64,000 bases of DNA from the NCBI RefSeq assembly GCF_051859565.1, contig NZ_JBHYFK010000008.1, positions 62,001 to 126,000 on the forward strand. Direction: 5' to 3'. This stretch comes from Glycocaulis sp051859565 (GTDB lineage: Bacteria > Pseudomonadota > Alphaproteobacteria > Caulobacterales > Maricaulaceae). Position numbers and translations under genes: made by a program. Position 1 is the stretch's first letter. Each line of letters opens with the position of its first letter. The notes under the pieces were generated by a model that saw nothing but the letters and a program-made list of their open reading frames with translations, searched no databases and was not told the DNA's origin. Shown one piece after another: positions 51,384 through 60,199 of the stretch.

Positions 51384-52697
51384 TCAGGTTCTGGCGGTAT
51401 CGTCCGGCGTGCTTGCCGGCATGGGCTTGTCGGCCGGGGCGCGGAAACGCTCCTCGTCCAGCTCGCCCTCCCACTTGGCCACGGCCACCGACACGGCAGC
51501 ATCGCCGGTCACATTGAGCGCCGTTCGGGCCATGTCCATGATCCGGTCAACCGGCAGGATGAAGCCGACAATGATGGCGATCTGCTCTGGCGGCACGTTG
51601 AACGTGCTCAGCACGATGGCCAGCAGGAAAAGCCCCGCGCTGGGGATGCCGGCCGCGCCGATGGAGGCGATGGCAGCGGTGAACGCGATCATGAAATAGT
51701 GCGTCAGCGTCAGGTCATAGCCGAAGGCCTGCGCGGTGAAGAGCGCCAGGATGCCGAGATAGAGCGCAGTGCCATCCATGTTGATCGTCGCGCCCAGCGG
51801 CAGGACAGAGCCGGCCACAGAGCGCTTCACGCCGAGATTATTGACTACGTTGGAGATGGTCACCGGCAGGGTGGCCGATGACGAGGCGGTGGAATAGGCG
51901 ACGGCCTGCGCATCGACAATGCCGCGGGCAAAGTCCAGCAGAGGCAGGCGCAGGACGAATTTGATCAGCCCGCCATAGACCAGCACCGCATGGGTGAAGA
52001 GGCCCAGATAGACGGTGAGGATGAGAAGGCCGATTGAGGCAAACGCCTCCAGACCCTGGCTCACCGTGGTATAGGCGACGAGCGCGAATACGCCGAACGG
52101 CGCCACTTCCATCACCATATGGGTGACTTTGAGCACGACATCAGAGGCGGAGTTGAACAGATCGCCCACCGGCTTGCCGGCCTTGCCCGCCAGCAATATG
52201 CCGATACCCAGCAGGACCGCAAAGAAGATCACCGCCAGCACGTCGCCATCGGCCAGCGCGGCAACCGGATTGTCGGGCACGATGGAGAGAAGCCGGCTGC
52301 CCAGCCCTTCGGCTTCCATGGAAACCGGCACGGCATCCGTCCCGCCCAGGTCTGCGCCCGCGCCGGGGCGGAAGAGCAGGCCAAAGATGATGCCAATGAT
52401 GTTGGCAAAGAAGGTGGTGCCAAAATAGAGGAGCAGCGTCTTGCCGCCGATCGGGCCAAGGCGCTTGGGATCACCCAGCGCGTAGACGCCCGCCACCAGC
52501 GTGGTCAGGATCAGGGGCACGATGAGCATGCGGATGAGGCGGATGAAAAGGTCGCCGACCGGGCGGACATAGCTCTCGATGAGATTGGTGGCGGCCTCTG
52601 CACCCATCATCTGGGACATCAGCGCGCCAAAGCCGATGCCCAGCACGAGGGCACCCAGCACGCGCTTCCACAGTGCCGTTCCAAACCACCATTTCAT
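51384..52697 (-). CDS. Dicarboxylate/amino acid:cation symporter (DAACS family)
   Basis: Sodium- or proton-coupled carrier of 437 residues with eight helices and two re-entrant hairpins as in GltPh. Diagnostic motifs: AYSTASSSATLPVT (Ser-rich HP1), GATINMDGTALY (TM7 NMDGT sodium site), IGAAGIPSAG (HP2) and PVDRIMDMARTALNVTGD (TM8 substrate site with Asp/Arg/Asn). Substrate is glutamate, aspartate or C4-dicarboxylate; TM8 carries an Arg as in acidic-substrate carriers. GGGAGCGCC precedes ATG 52697; upstream in-frame sequence to 52760 is not conserved. Confidence 0.93.
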   Translation of the reverse strand: MKWWFGTALWKRVLGALVLGIGFGALMSQMMGAEAATNLIESYVRPVGDLFIRLIRMLIVPLILTTLVAGVYALGDPKRLGPIGGKTLLLYFGTTFFANIIGIIFGLLFRPGAGADLGGTDAVPVSMEAEGLGSRLLSIVPDNPVAALADGDVLAVIFFAVLLGIGILLAGKAGKPVGDLFNSASDVVLKVTHMVMEVAPFGVFALVAYTTVSQGLEAFASIGLLILTVYLGLFTHAVLVYGGLIKFVLRLPLLDFARGIVDAQAVAYSTASSSATLPVTISNVVNNLGVKRSVAGSVLPLGATINMDGTALYLGILALFTAQAFGYDLTLTHYFMIAFTAAIASIGAAGIPSAGLFLLAIVLSTFNVPPEQIAIIVGFILPVDRIMDMARTALNVTGDAAVSVAVAKWEGELDEERFRAPADKPMPASTPDDTART

Positions 52698-52794
52698 GAG
52701 AGGCGCTCCCCGCAGCAAAGCATGAACGCCACAGCCTAAGCGCCGCGCGCGCAGCGTCAATCAGGCGATGCGGCAAGCAGAAGGGAGGCGCGGA

Positions 52795-53115
52795 TCAGGA
52801 GCGGGCCTGGCGCCGGCGGGTGAGGGCATCAAAGCTCTTGATGAAGGCGATGCGCGCCATCAGCACGGCCCAGACGGACCCGATCACCAGCAGCAGTACG
52901 CCATGGGCCTCGCTCGCCCAGATGCGCGAGACGAAAACGATCGCCAGCGCAAAGATCATGTGCCGGCCGACATGGCGCCATGTCAGGTCGCGATAGCGCG
53001 AGGCCCGGCGCATGGTGCGCGCCGAAAACCAGCGCCATGCGCTGCCCGCCTGCCCGGCATCATGCCGGTCGCGGTCGGTGGCGCTTTGCGCGATATGGTG
53101 AAGCGTATCAGCCAT
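52795..53115 (-). CDS. Small membrane hypothetical protein
   Basis: 106 residues. The N-terminal half is polar and Arg/His-rich (RDRHDAGQAG, RRASRYRDLTWRHVGRH). Two hydrophobic helices follow (about 52-68 and 70-92), and the end is basic (TRRRQARS). No family recognised. Start ATG 53115. It is transcribed in the same direction as the symporter, about 97 bases before it, and may share its transcript. Confidence 0.5.
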   Translation of the reverse strand: MADTLHHIAQSATDRDRHDAGQAGSAWRWFSARTMRRASRYRDLTWRHVGRHMIFALAIVFVSRIWASEAHGVLLLVIGSVWAVLMARIAFIKSFDALTRRRQARS

Positions 53116-53250
53116 AAGATCAGGATACGGAACTTAACCGCGTTCGTCAAGGTCAATCAAATTACTGATTTTTCGTAGATAAAATCTTTTACGACAATTT
53201 GGTGACTGTCGTGGTTTTTAAGAAAGCGTGAGTAGGTTCGGGCGCGTGCA

Positions 53251-53288
53251 AACAAAAACCCCGCCGCGGACGCTCCGCAGCGGGGCTT
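53251..53288 (-). terminator. Intrinsic terminator after ahpD
   Basis: Read on the minus strand: GCCCCGCTGCGGA / TCCGCGGCGGGG hairpin followed by TTTTTGTTTG. It lies about 24 bases past the ahpD stop and closes the ahpC-ahpD unit. The spacer between here and 53116 is AT-rich and holds no gene. Confidence 0.85.
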
Positions 53289-53311
53289 TCCAGGTGCCTG
53301 GGGCGCCGAAA

Positions 53312-53845
53312 TTACGCCGCAGCGGCGGTTTCGGCCTCGATCACGCTGGCGGCGGCATTGACCACGGAGGCGATGCGCACGGCGGTCTGGATCTGGTCGG
53401 CACTGATGCCATGCTTCTTCAGCTCGGCCTCGTGCGCGTCGATGCACATGCCGCAGCCATTAATGGCGGATACGGCGAGCGACCACAGCTCGAAATCGGC
53501 CTTGTCCACGCCCGGATTGGCGATGACATTCATGCGCAGGCGCGCGGGCAGGGTCTTGTAGTCCTTGGCCGAGGCCAGATGCACGAAGCGGTAATAGACA
53601 TTATTCATGCCCATCACGGCGGCGGCGGCCTTGGCGGCGTTCACAGCTTCGGGTGAAAGCTTGCCATCGACTTCACCGGCAATGGCGCGGATCAGCGCCG
53701 CATTGCCCGTGGCCCAGGCCGAGGCGAGGAAGCAGCCATATTTCTTCTGGTCGTCCAGTCCGGTCTCGCGCGCCAGCGAGGACAGGTTCAGCCGGATGTC
53801 CTTGGCGTAATCGGGGATGTGCTCTTTGAGGCTCTCAAGGCTCAT
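53312..53845 (-). CDS. ahpD: Alkyl hydroperoxide reductase AhpD (carboxymuconolactone decarboxylase family)
   Basis: Thiol adaptor that reduces AhpC; 177 residues. The AhpD active site is present as INGCGMCIDAHE: CxxC with the flanking His/Glu proton relay. N-terminal MSLESLKEHIPDYAKDIRLN fits AhpD proper rather than generic CMD proteins. ATG 53845 with GGAG upstream. It follows ahpC after about 100 bases that hold a hairpin with a short T-run, so part of the transcripts may stop before it. Confidence 0.93.
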   Translation of the reverse strand: MSLESLKEHIPDYAKDIRLNLSSLARETGLDDQKKYGCFLASAWATGNAALIRAIAGEVDGKLSPEAVNAAKAAAAVMGMNNVYYRFVHLASAKDYKTLPARLRMNVIANPGVDKADFELWSLAVSAINGCGMCIDAHEAELKKHGISADQIQTAVRIASVVNAAASVIEAETAAAA

Positions 53846-53874
53846 GGGGAGGCTCCGTGTCGGTATGTAGCAGA

Positions 53875-53913
53875 TATGAAAACGGGCCGCGCCGGGAGGA
53901 GTGACGCGGCCCG
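53875..53913 (-). terminator. Hairpin with T-tract between ahpC and ahpD
   Basis: 9-bp stem CGGGCCGCG / CGCGGCCCG followed on the minus strand by TTTTCATATC. It lies about 30 bases past the ahpC stop and inside the presumed operon, so it may attenuate ahpD relative to ahpC. Confidence 0.65.
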
Positions 53914-53943
53914 CTTTGCAGGGGCTTGAAGGGAATAAAGCCC

Positions 53944-54498
53944 TTAAGCCGCTTTGAGCGTCTCGCCGCCAACCGCGCGGTTGCACGGGCACAGCTCGTC
54001 GGTCTGCAGCGCGTCGAGAACGCGCAACGTGTCTTCCGGGTTGCGGCCGACATTGAGGTTGGTCGCGTAGACGTGCTGGATCGTGTTCTGATCGTCCACG
54101 ATGAAGGTGTAGCGGTAGGCGACGCCTTCGGGCGAACGGATGCCGAGCTGATCGACCAGCGAGCCGGTCGTGTCGGCAAACTGCCACTGGTCCAGCTTGT
54201 TGAGGTCGGCATGCTCGCGGCGCCAGGCCAGCTTGCAGAACTCATTGTCGGTCGAGCCGGTCAGCACGACGGCGTCGCGGTCTGCAAACTCGTCATTGAG
54301 CTTGGCAAAGGCGACGATCTCGGTCGGGCACACGAAGGTGAAGTCCTTCGGGTAGAAGACGATGACCTTCCACTTGCCCGGGAAGCTGGCTTCAGTCAGC
54401 GTTTCAAACGCGGACTCGCCATTTTCCTCGTGATGGTTGAAGCCCGGCTTTACGCCCGTGATTTCAAATTCGGGAAGTTTCTGGCCGATACCCAGCAT
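53944..54498 (-). CDS. ahpC: Alkyl hydroperoxide reductase AhpC (peroxiredoxin)
   Basis: Peroxiredoxin of 184 residues. Peroxidatic Cys in FYPKDFTFVCPTEI; resolving cysteines in the C-terminal DELCPCNR, the CPC arrangement of AhpD-dependent AhpC (as in mycobacteria) rather than the AhpF-dependent type. WRREHADLNKLDQWQFAD and VDDQNTIQHVY are typical. ATG 54498 has AGGAGACGA just before it; the longer open frame to 54588 is not conserved. Divergent from oxyR, its likely activator. Confidence 0.95.
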   Translation of the reverse strand: MLGIGQKLPEFEITGVKPGFNHHEENGESAFETLTEASFPGKWKVIVFYPKDFTFVCPTEIVAFAKLNDEFADRDAVVLTGSTDNEFCKLAWRREHADLNKLDQWQFADTTGSLVDQLGIRSPEGVAYRYTFIVDDQNTIQHVYATNLNVGRNPEDTLRVLDALQTDELCPCNRAVGGETLKAA

Positions 54499-54609
54499 GT
54501 TCGTCTCCTGTCTGACTTGAATGATGGCCACGACGCGCGGGCGCCATGTGCTGCTGCAGCATGTGCTATGTTGCAGTTGCGAAAGCAAATCGATTGTCTC
54601 TGGATCAGC

Positions 54610-54627
54610 GATAGGCTATCTCGATAG
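54610..54627. promoter_or_regulatory. Candidate OxyR site in the ahpC-oxyR intergenic region
   Basis: GATAGGCTATCTCGATAG contains ATAG/CTAT half-sites typical of OxyR, in overlapping inverted arrangements, ending 3 bases before the oxyR ATG. Spacing does not equal the E. coli ATAG-N7-CTAT ladder, so it is only a candidate. Autoregulation of oxyR would fit the position. Confidence 0.45.
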
Positions 54628-54629
54628 CC

Positions 54630-55568
54630 ATGAGTGCAAATCTTCCCACATTGCGGCAGTTGCAATTTCTTATTGTGCTGGCCGAGCATGGCAATTTCAG
54701 CCGCGCCGCCGAGGCCGCCCACGTTACCCAGCCTACCCTGTCGGCGGGTATCAAGGAGCTGGAGCTGAGTCTTGGCACCACGCTGGTAGAGCGCGGGGCA
54801 CGCGGTGCCAGCCTGACGCCTGCCGGTGAAGCGGCTGCGGCAAGAGCGCGCACCATCCTCACCGAGGCGGAAGACCTTGTGCATGCCGCGCGCGCGGCTG
54901 GCGAGCCGCTGGCCGGGCAGTTCCGCCTTGGCGTGATCCCGACCATTGCGCCCTTCCTCCTGCCGCGCGTCCTCCCCGCCTTGCGCAGCGAATTTGCACA
55001 GCTGGAGCTGTTCCTGCGCGAGGATCTGACGCCGCGCCTTGTCGACGCCCTCAAGGAACGCCGGCTTGATGCTGCGCTGATCGCGCTGCCCTATGAGGCG
55101 GCGGGGATCGAGACGCGTTCCATTGCCATGGACGAATTCCTGTTTGCCTGCGCGCCAGGCCACAAGCTGGCGGATGCGAACCCGCTCAGCCCGGCCATGC
55201 TGGCTGATGAATCCCTGCTTTTGCTGGAAGACGGCCATTGCCTGCGCGATCATGCGCTCAGCGTGTGCTCAACCAGCCATAGCGCGTCAGGGCCCGGTTC
55301 GGGCCGGGCCGATGCTGCGCGGTCAGACTTTGCCGCCACCAGCCTGCACACGCTGGTGCAGATGGTCAGGAGCGGGCTGGGCGCCACTCTCCTGCCGCGC
55401 CTGGCGGTTGATGGCGGGGTCGCTGAGGGGCTGGGCCTTGTCATCAAGCCGTTTGACCCGCCGGTTGCAGGGCGCGAGATCGGCATGGCGTGGCGGCGCG
55501 GCTCTGCGCGTGCGGAAGAAGCGGCCAAGCTGTCCGGGGCGGTCAAGGCAGCGCTCGCACCGCGCTGA
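54630..55568 (+). CDS. oxyR: Hydrogen-peroxide sensing LysR regulator OxyR
   Basis: LysR-type regulator of 312 residues. N-terminal HTH LRQLQFLIVLAEHGNFSRAAEAAHVTQPTLSAGIKELE. The redox centre is kept: LLLEDGHCLRDHALSVCS corresponds to the E. coli GHCLRDQ region with the two disulfide-forming cysteines. Peroxide oxidation of this pair turns on target genes. It is divergent from ahpC with 131 bases between. No ribosome site stands before the ATG, so the message may have a very short leader. Confidence 0.93.
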   Translation: MSANLPTLRQLQFLIVLAEHGNFSRAAEAAHVTQPTLSAGIKELELSLGTTLVERGARGASLTPAGEAAAARARTILTEAEDLVHAARAAGEPLAGQFRLGVIPTIAPFLLPRVLPALRSEFAQLELFLREDLTPRLVDALKERRLDAALIALPYEAAGIETRSIAMDEFLFACAPGHKLADANPLSPAMLADESLLLLEDGHCLRDHALSVCSTSHSASGPGSGRADAARSDFAATSLHTLVQMVRSGLGATLLPRLAVDGGVAEGLGLVIKPFDPPVAGREIGMAWRRGSARAEEAAKLSGAVKAALAPR

Positions 55569-55664
55569 TCTTTACCCTGCGGCAATAGCCGGTCTTCACG
55601 CTCGCGCAATAAAAGCGGTGCATAGCTGGCGGCGAGTTGTGCCGATGCGGGGAGATATAACGCC

Positions 55665-56474
55665 ATGAGTCTGATGTTGCTCGTCCTGATCGCGATTGTG
55701 CAGGGCCTGACCGAGTTTCTGCCCGTCTCCTCCTCCGCGCACCTGATCCTTGCCCCTCTGGCCTTCGGGGTAGAGCCGCAAAGCGTGCTCATCGATGTGA
55801 TGGCGCATCTGGGTTCGCTGCTGGCCGTGATGGTCTATTTCCGCAAGGAAATCGCCCAGGTGATCGTGGGCGTGCTGGCCTGGTTTAGCGGCCAGATGAC
55901 GCCCGGCGGACGCCTTGCCCTGCTGGTGGTGATCGCGACGCCGCCGGTGATGGTCGTGGCGGCCGTTCTCTACTTCACCGGCTGGATGGATCTGGTGCGT
56001 TCGCCTGCCGTAATCGCGGCCGCCACGTTGGTCTTCGCGCTGCCGCTCTGGCTGGCTGACAGATATGGCCCGCGCGTGAAGACGGTGGAGACGCTGACCT
56101 ACAAGGATGCTGCCGTGATTGGCCTTGCCCAGGCGGTGGCGATGATTCCCGGCTCCAGCCGCTCCGGCCTGATGATGACGGCAGCGCGCATGCTGGGGGC
56201 GGAACGCTCGGCCGCGGCCCGCTTTGCCATGCTGACCAGCATTCCCGTCATTGCCGCCTTCGGCCTGCAATCGGGTATTGATCTGGCGCGCGGTGAAGAT
56301 CCGGGCGCGAGCCTCACGGACGGGCTGATTGCGGTTGGCCTCTCCTTTGCGGCGAGCCTTGTCGCCATTCACCTTCTTTTGAAGCTGGTGGACCGGTTCG
56401 GCTTTCTGCCCTTCGTCATCTACCGCATCGCGCTGGCTTTCGCGATTCTGGCGGTGATTATCTGGGTGGTGTGA
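55665..56474 (+). CDS. uppP: Undecaprenyl-diphosphatase UppP (BacA)
   Basis: Integral membrane phosphatase recycling the lipid carrier for peptidoglycan synthesis. 269 residues, eight helices. Signature motifs: GLTEFLPVSSSAHLIL with the catalytic Glu/Ser region, and the PGSSRSGLMMTAAR motif with Arg. GGGGAGATA precedes the ATG. Overexpression of the family confers bacitracin resistance. It ends 12 bases from the convergent NDUFA9-like gene. Confidence 0.96.
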   Translation: MSLMLLVLIAIVQGLTEFLPVSSSAHLILAPLAFGVEPQSVLIDVMAHLGSLLAVMVYFRKEIAQVIVGVLAWFSGQMTPGGRLALLVVIATPPVMVVAAVLYFTGWMDLVRSPAVIAAATLVFALPLWLADRYGPRVKTVETLTYKDAAVIGLAQAVAMIPGSSRSGLMMTAARMLGAERSAAARFAMLTSIPVIAAFGLQSGIDLARGEDPGASLTDGLIAVGLSFAASLVAIHLLLKLVDRFGFLPFVIYRIALAFAILAVIIWVV

Positions 56475-56485
56475 AGGGGAAAACC

Positions 56486-57448
56486 CTACTCCGCCGGTGC
56501 GAACTGGCCGCCTTGCCGGAAACGGTAGAGATAGGTTGGCACGATTGCCTCGACAGAGGCCGGGCTGATCCCCAGCTCTGCGAGCCCCGGCGCACCCTCG
56601 GCCACGACATTATCGGCTTTCAGCAAGGTCACCTGGTCGCGCGTGAGCACGGTTGGCACGAAGGGCAGGGCGCCTGCGATCTCGCCGGCAAACCCGATGC
56701 CGTAAGCGGCAAGCCACGGCACCGGCACCAGAAGGCGCGGACGCCGGATGGTGGCCGTAATGTACTGGAGCACGTCCTTGAAGCTATAGCGGGCCGGACC
56801 GCCAAGCTCGTAGGTCTTGCCCTGTGCGGCCGGGTTTTCCAGCGCGGCCAGAACTGCCGCGCCGACATCGCCTGCCCAGACTGGCTGGAACACCGTCTTG
56901 CCGCCGCCGATCAGCGGCAGGGCCGGCGTATAAAGCGCCATCTGGGCAAACCGGTTGAAGAAGCTGTCCTCGGCTCCAAACACGATTGAGGGGCGCAGAA
57001 TGGTGGCGGTAGGGATAGCATCCATCACCGCCTTTTCCCCGGCGGCCTTGGTCTGCGCATAGGCGGACTTGCTGTCTGCGTCCGCTCCGATGGCCGAAAT
57101 CTGCACAAACCGGGTAATGCCCGCAGCCTTTGCGGCCTGCGCGATGCTCTGCGCGCCTTGCGCCTGCACCGAGCGGAAGGTCTGCCGTCCGGACTGCGCC
57201 AGAATGCCGGTGAGGTTGATGACGGCGCTGGCGCCTTCAATAGCGCGCTCGATGGAGGCCTTGTTGCGCACATTGGCCTGGACCAGCTGTATCTGGCCGA
57301 CTGAACCCATAGGTTTGAGATCAATCGCGGTGTGGGGCAGGCGCGTGGCTACGCGTACCCGGTAACCGGCCTTGACCAGCGCGCGCACTGCATAGCGTCC
57401 GATGAAACCCGAACCGCCAAACACCGTGATCATTTCATCGCGCAGCAT
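56486..57448 (-). CDS. NAD(P)-binding SDR protein, complex I NDUFA9-like
   Basis: Atypical extended short-chain dehydrogenase of 320 residues. N-terminal ITVFGGSGFIGRYAVRALVKAGYRVRVATR gives the GxxGxxG cofactor site; VINLTGILAQSGRQTF and the ILRPSIVFGAEDSFFNRFA segment are typical of alphaproteobacterial NDUFA9/NuoE-accessory relatives. The usual Tyr-x3-Lys is present as YAQTK. In mitochondria the homologue is a complex I subunit; in bacteria the role is less clear (quinone or lipid-linked redox suggested). ATG 57448 has GGAGAGG upstream. Confidence 0.87.
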   Translation of the reverse strand: MLRDEMITVFGGSGFIGRYAVRALVKAGYRVRVATRLPHTAIDLKPMGSVGQIQLVQANVRNKASIERAIEGASAVINLTGILAQSGRQTFRSVQAQGAQSIAQAAKAAGITRFVQISAIGADADSKSAYAQTKAAGEKAVMDAIPTATILRPSIVFGAEDSFFNRFAQMALYTPALPLIGGGKTVFQPVWAGDVGAAVLAALENPAAQGKTYELGGPARYSFKDVLQYITATIRRPRLLVPVPWLAAYGIGFAGEIAGALPFVPTVLTRDQVTLLKADNVVAEGAPGLAELGISPASVEAIVPTYLYRFRQGGQFAPAE

Positions 57449-57616
57449 GTGGGCCTCTCCCTTGAGCCTGGCCGGTTCGCGGGGGTACCTCGCGAACACT
57501 GTCTGTGTCTTTAGCGGATAGACCAAATTTGCGGCCCGTTGGCAACGCCGCACAAGGCGCGTTGACAGCGCCCGCGCCCGCATTTATCACCGCGCCTCCG
57601 ACGCCTTCAGAGATAT

Positions 57617-57703
<87 letters not shown>

Positions 57704-57722
57704 TCTGGTTTGGTCTGTTGCG

Positions 57723-58616
57723 CTAGAAATAGCCGTAGCGGTCCAAACCCAGATCATACCTCTTGGAAATCACCTCGTTGGACTTCGCAAATTTGCGCAT
57801 GATCTTGGCTGCCAGCTGTTCAGGCATCTCGATGCGCACCGAATTCTCCTGACCGTCTTCCTGTCGAACCTTCCAGCGATTTTCACCTTCGGCATTGCTC
57901 GCGTGTATGGCTTTTTCGCGTTCGGCGGCGGCCATAAAGGAATCGTTTCCGTCGAAAAACTCCACGAGACGGCTGTAAAACAGGGGTGGATCGAGCCGGA
58001 TGGCTTCCATTGGCAGAAAGCAAATATCATTCTTGCCGAGCGCCGATCGAAGGCAATCATCCATATATCGATAGTTTATCACCATGGCCGAACGATAGAG
58101 TTCAGATTTGGCGCTGATGAGCTTTCTCGCGGTTTTTTCAAAATGTTCCTGACTTGGAGCGCTGAATGTTGCGCCAGACTGCGCATATCGTGATGCTATC
58201 CACGTGTCTTGCCGCCGGATAGTTGTCAGAATCTTTACGCGGCTAAACCGCGAGCCTTTCAGTATGGCCTTGCGCATATGATTTAGATGGTGGGCAAGCA
58301 CGATTGGATCCTGCTGCCGGCGTGCTTGGAAGTCGAAGAAGTGAACATTTGCTGAAATATTTTCTTCTGAAATAAGAATGTTTTCGCATTCAATAGAGTT
58401 TATTATTTTATTTATAGATCTCCCTGCGTAAGACGCCCATATGCCGGGAGATTTTGAAAATTTTGCCCTGAATCCCTCGTTATCTTCTTCATTGAATAAC
58501 TCGTGAATATAGTTTCGGTCTATATACTTTATATTTTCAATCTGCGTGAACAGTTTTTCTTGTAAAAATGTCGTCGCCGTCTTGGGCAAGCCGATGTGAA
58601 TGTAAACAGTGCCCAT
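57723..58616 (-). CDS. Sulfotransferase-like protein, probably horizontally acquired
   Basis: 297-residue protein with a PAPS-dependent sulfotransferase look: 5'-phosphosulfate loop VYIHIGLPKTATTFLQEKLF at the N-terminus and a 3'-phosphate region VKILTTIRRQDTWIASRYAQ with Arg and Ser near 130-150. The rest is poorly conserved and rich in Asn, Ile, Lys and Ser. GC content and codon use are clearly lower than in the neighbours, and the gene abuts tRNA-Leu, both signs of acquisition. Proteins of this kind often sulfate surface polysaccharides, lipids or glycans; the target is unknown. No signal peptide or membrane helix. Confidence 0.75.
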   Translation of the reverse strand: MGTVYIHIGLPKTATTFLQEKLFTQIENIKYIDRNYIHELFNEEDNEGFRAKFSKSPGIWASYAGRSINKIINSIECENILISEENISANVHFFDFQARRQQDPIVLAHHLNHMRKAILKGSRFSRVKILTTIRRQDTWIASRYAQSGATFSAPSQEHFEKTARKLISAKSELYRSAMVINYRYMDDCLRSALGKNDICFLPMEAIRLDPPLFYSRLVEFFDGNDSFMAAAEREKAIHASNAEGENRWKVRQEDGQENSVRIEMPEQLAAKIMRKFAKSNEVISKRYDLGLDRYGYF

Positions 58617-58745
58617 TTATGAATCTCCGTCGTGTGTCCGCCATTTATCAGGAATCAACGCGTTGGATACATTGTTGCGGGAGGCTGTAGCAGGCAATTG
58701 GGCAAGACACAGATGCCCGGCGTCGATCTGTCTGTGACCCGACAC

Positions 58746-58770
58746 CAAAACGGCCCCGAGCGGGGCCGTC
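58746..58770 (-). terminator. Intrinsic terminator after the STAS-like gene
   Basis: On the minus strand: CGGCCCCG-CT-CGGGGCCG hairpin (58751-58768) followed by TTTTGGTG. It lies about 35 bases past the stop of the gene ending at 58806. Confidence 0.8.
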
Positions 58771-58805
58771 TTGCGTTTGGGATGATTGCTTGCGAAGCAG
58801 CGCTT

Positions 58806-59195
58806 CTAGCGCTGCAAAAGCCAGGCGCGGGCCTCATCCTCGCAGGCAAAGGGCTGCAGTTTCACGGCAAACGCGCGTGCAGTGCTTTCCATGACCATGT
58901 AGGGCCGTGTGCGCTCGCCATGGGAAACATGGGCGCAGCGGCGCGGCGAGAGCTCCTCCATGATGAGTTCGATCGCGCTGACTATATCGGCAATATCATA
59001 GGCTATGCTGGTGTCCGAGGTCTCGAACAGTACGCCGTTCACCCGCGTGCCGTGACCGGCAGCGACAAGGCGTTCGGCCGCCTCGCGCAGTACCGCGCTC
59101 GTCAATTCGCCCCGCAGGCGCAATGTGAGAATTCCGTCGATATCGGTTTCGATGCGGATCGGGTCCGCATCGGGCGTCTTGTGGTCGAGAGGCAT
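58806..59195 (-). CDS. STAS/SpoIIAA-like protein
   Basis: 129 residues, no signal peptide. The N-terminal two thirds (IRIETDIDGILTLRLRGELTSAVLREAAERL, then VLFETSDTSIAYDIADIVSAIELIMEEL) alternate strand and helix as in the SpoIIAA-like/STAS fold, and the C-terminal part has AFAVKLQPFACEDEARAWLL, a typical last helix of this fold. These proteins bind small molecules or partner proteins; no phosphorylatable Ser in the classical DS context is evident. Function unknown. ATG 59195 has GGGAG-like sequence nearby. Confidence 0.6.
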   Translation of the reverse strand: MPLDHKTPDADPIRIETDIDGILTLRLRGELTSAVLREAAERLVAAGHGTRVNGVLFETSDTSIAYDIADIVSAIELIMEELSPRRCAHVSHGERTRPYMVMESTARAFAVKLQPFACEDEARAWLLQR

Positions 59196-59353
59196 GGGGA
59201 GAGGGCCTTTTATGGCTCTTGATGGCAGGTCGGGTTTGTCGGGGTATCCATGCCTAGCTGCTGATTATTGCCAAATCGTGGCAGACAGTGCGCAAGGCGC
59301 CCATGCAAATTGGCAAGGGCAGAGGCCGACGCAAGCACTGTCGGAGGCAAAGA

Positions 59354-60049
59354 TCAGAAACGATAGCGCAAATTGAGCGCGATCAGCGGGAAGGAATCAT
59401 ACTTGTCCAGATCCCGCTGAGCGCGTTCCACCTGCAGCTGAAGATCGGCCAGAAAGGCCGGATCGTTGGCCAGCAAGCCGGTTACCTCGTAGCTGATGCT
59501 GGGTGTGCCTTGCCGGTATACACCTGCCTCAAGCGAGACTTCGACCGGGCCATTCCATGGCCGTCCGGCCACGCCGGCTCCGGCAAACCACGCATTTGGC
59601 GCAAACTGGGCTTCGCCCGTCAGCCGGCCCACTTGTGCGGCCGGATAGATATTGTTGCCGATCTGATAGTCGCTGGCGGGCTGGGCGTTGTAAACGGCCT
59701 TGTTGAAGTTGTAGCGGGCACCTGCGGTCAGAAAGAAGACGCGCCTGAAGGGGAAAACGTCCACCCCGACACCCACGCTAGCCAGCCGAAGCGAAAAGTC
59801 GCTGGCGATGTCGGCCACGGTCTGGTCGTCGGAATAGACGAGCCCTGCTGCATGTGTGCGTACCTGCAGGTAATCGTTGATGCGGTAGCCGCCCTCCACG
59901 CCCACTCCCAGTGTTCCCGCCCGCAAGCCGACAAAGGCCCGGCGGTCGGAGTCTGTGGATGCGGTGAAAGCTCCCGAACCGGCGAACGCAGGATCGCCCT
60001 GCATGCTTGCTGCGCCAAGCGCGGCGGCGAGTGTAGCGGATATGGACAT
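59354..60049 (-). CDS. Outer-membrane beta-barrel protein, function unknown
   Basis: 231 residues. A short Ala-rich leader (MSISATLAAALGAASMQ) may be a signal peptide of modest quality. The body alternates residues in strands such as FVGLRAGTLGVGVEGGYRI, YLQVRTHAAGLVY, VFFLTAGARYNF and ends LIALNLRYRF with the C-terminal aromatic expected of outer-membrane barrels. About ten strands could form. No family with known function recognised. Divergent from rnd with about 150 bases between. Confidence 0.65.
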   Translation of the reverse strand: MSISATLAAALGAASMQGDPAFAGSGAFTASTDSDRRAFVGLRAGTLGVGVEGGYRINDYLQVRTHAAGLVYSDDQTVADIASDFSLRLASVGVGVDVFPFRRVFFLTAGARYNFNKAVYNAQPASDYQIGNNIYPAAQVGRLTGEAQFAPNAWFAGAGVAGRPWNGPVEVSLEAGVYRQGTPSISYEVTGLLANDPAFLADLQLQVERAQRDLDKYDSFPLIALNLRYRF

Positions 60050-60199
60050 GATGACCCCAAGCTAGCCGCGACGTGGCGCTGATTCAACCTGCCGGTGTCC
60101 AAATTGGTTCCCCCGGAGCAGGCCGTTGATTGACGCCGGGTGCGAGCACGGCCCATAGGAAGGGTTACACGCGCTGAGCCAAGAAGGGGTTGCACGTCC

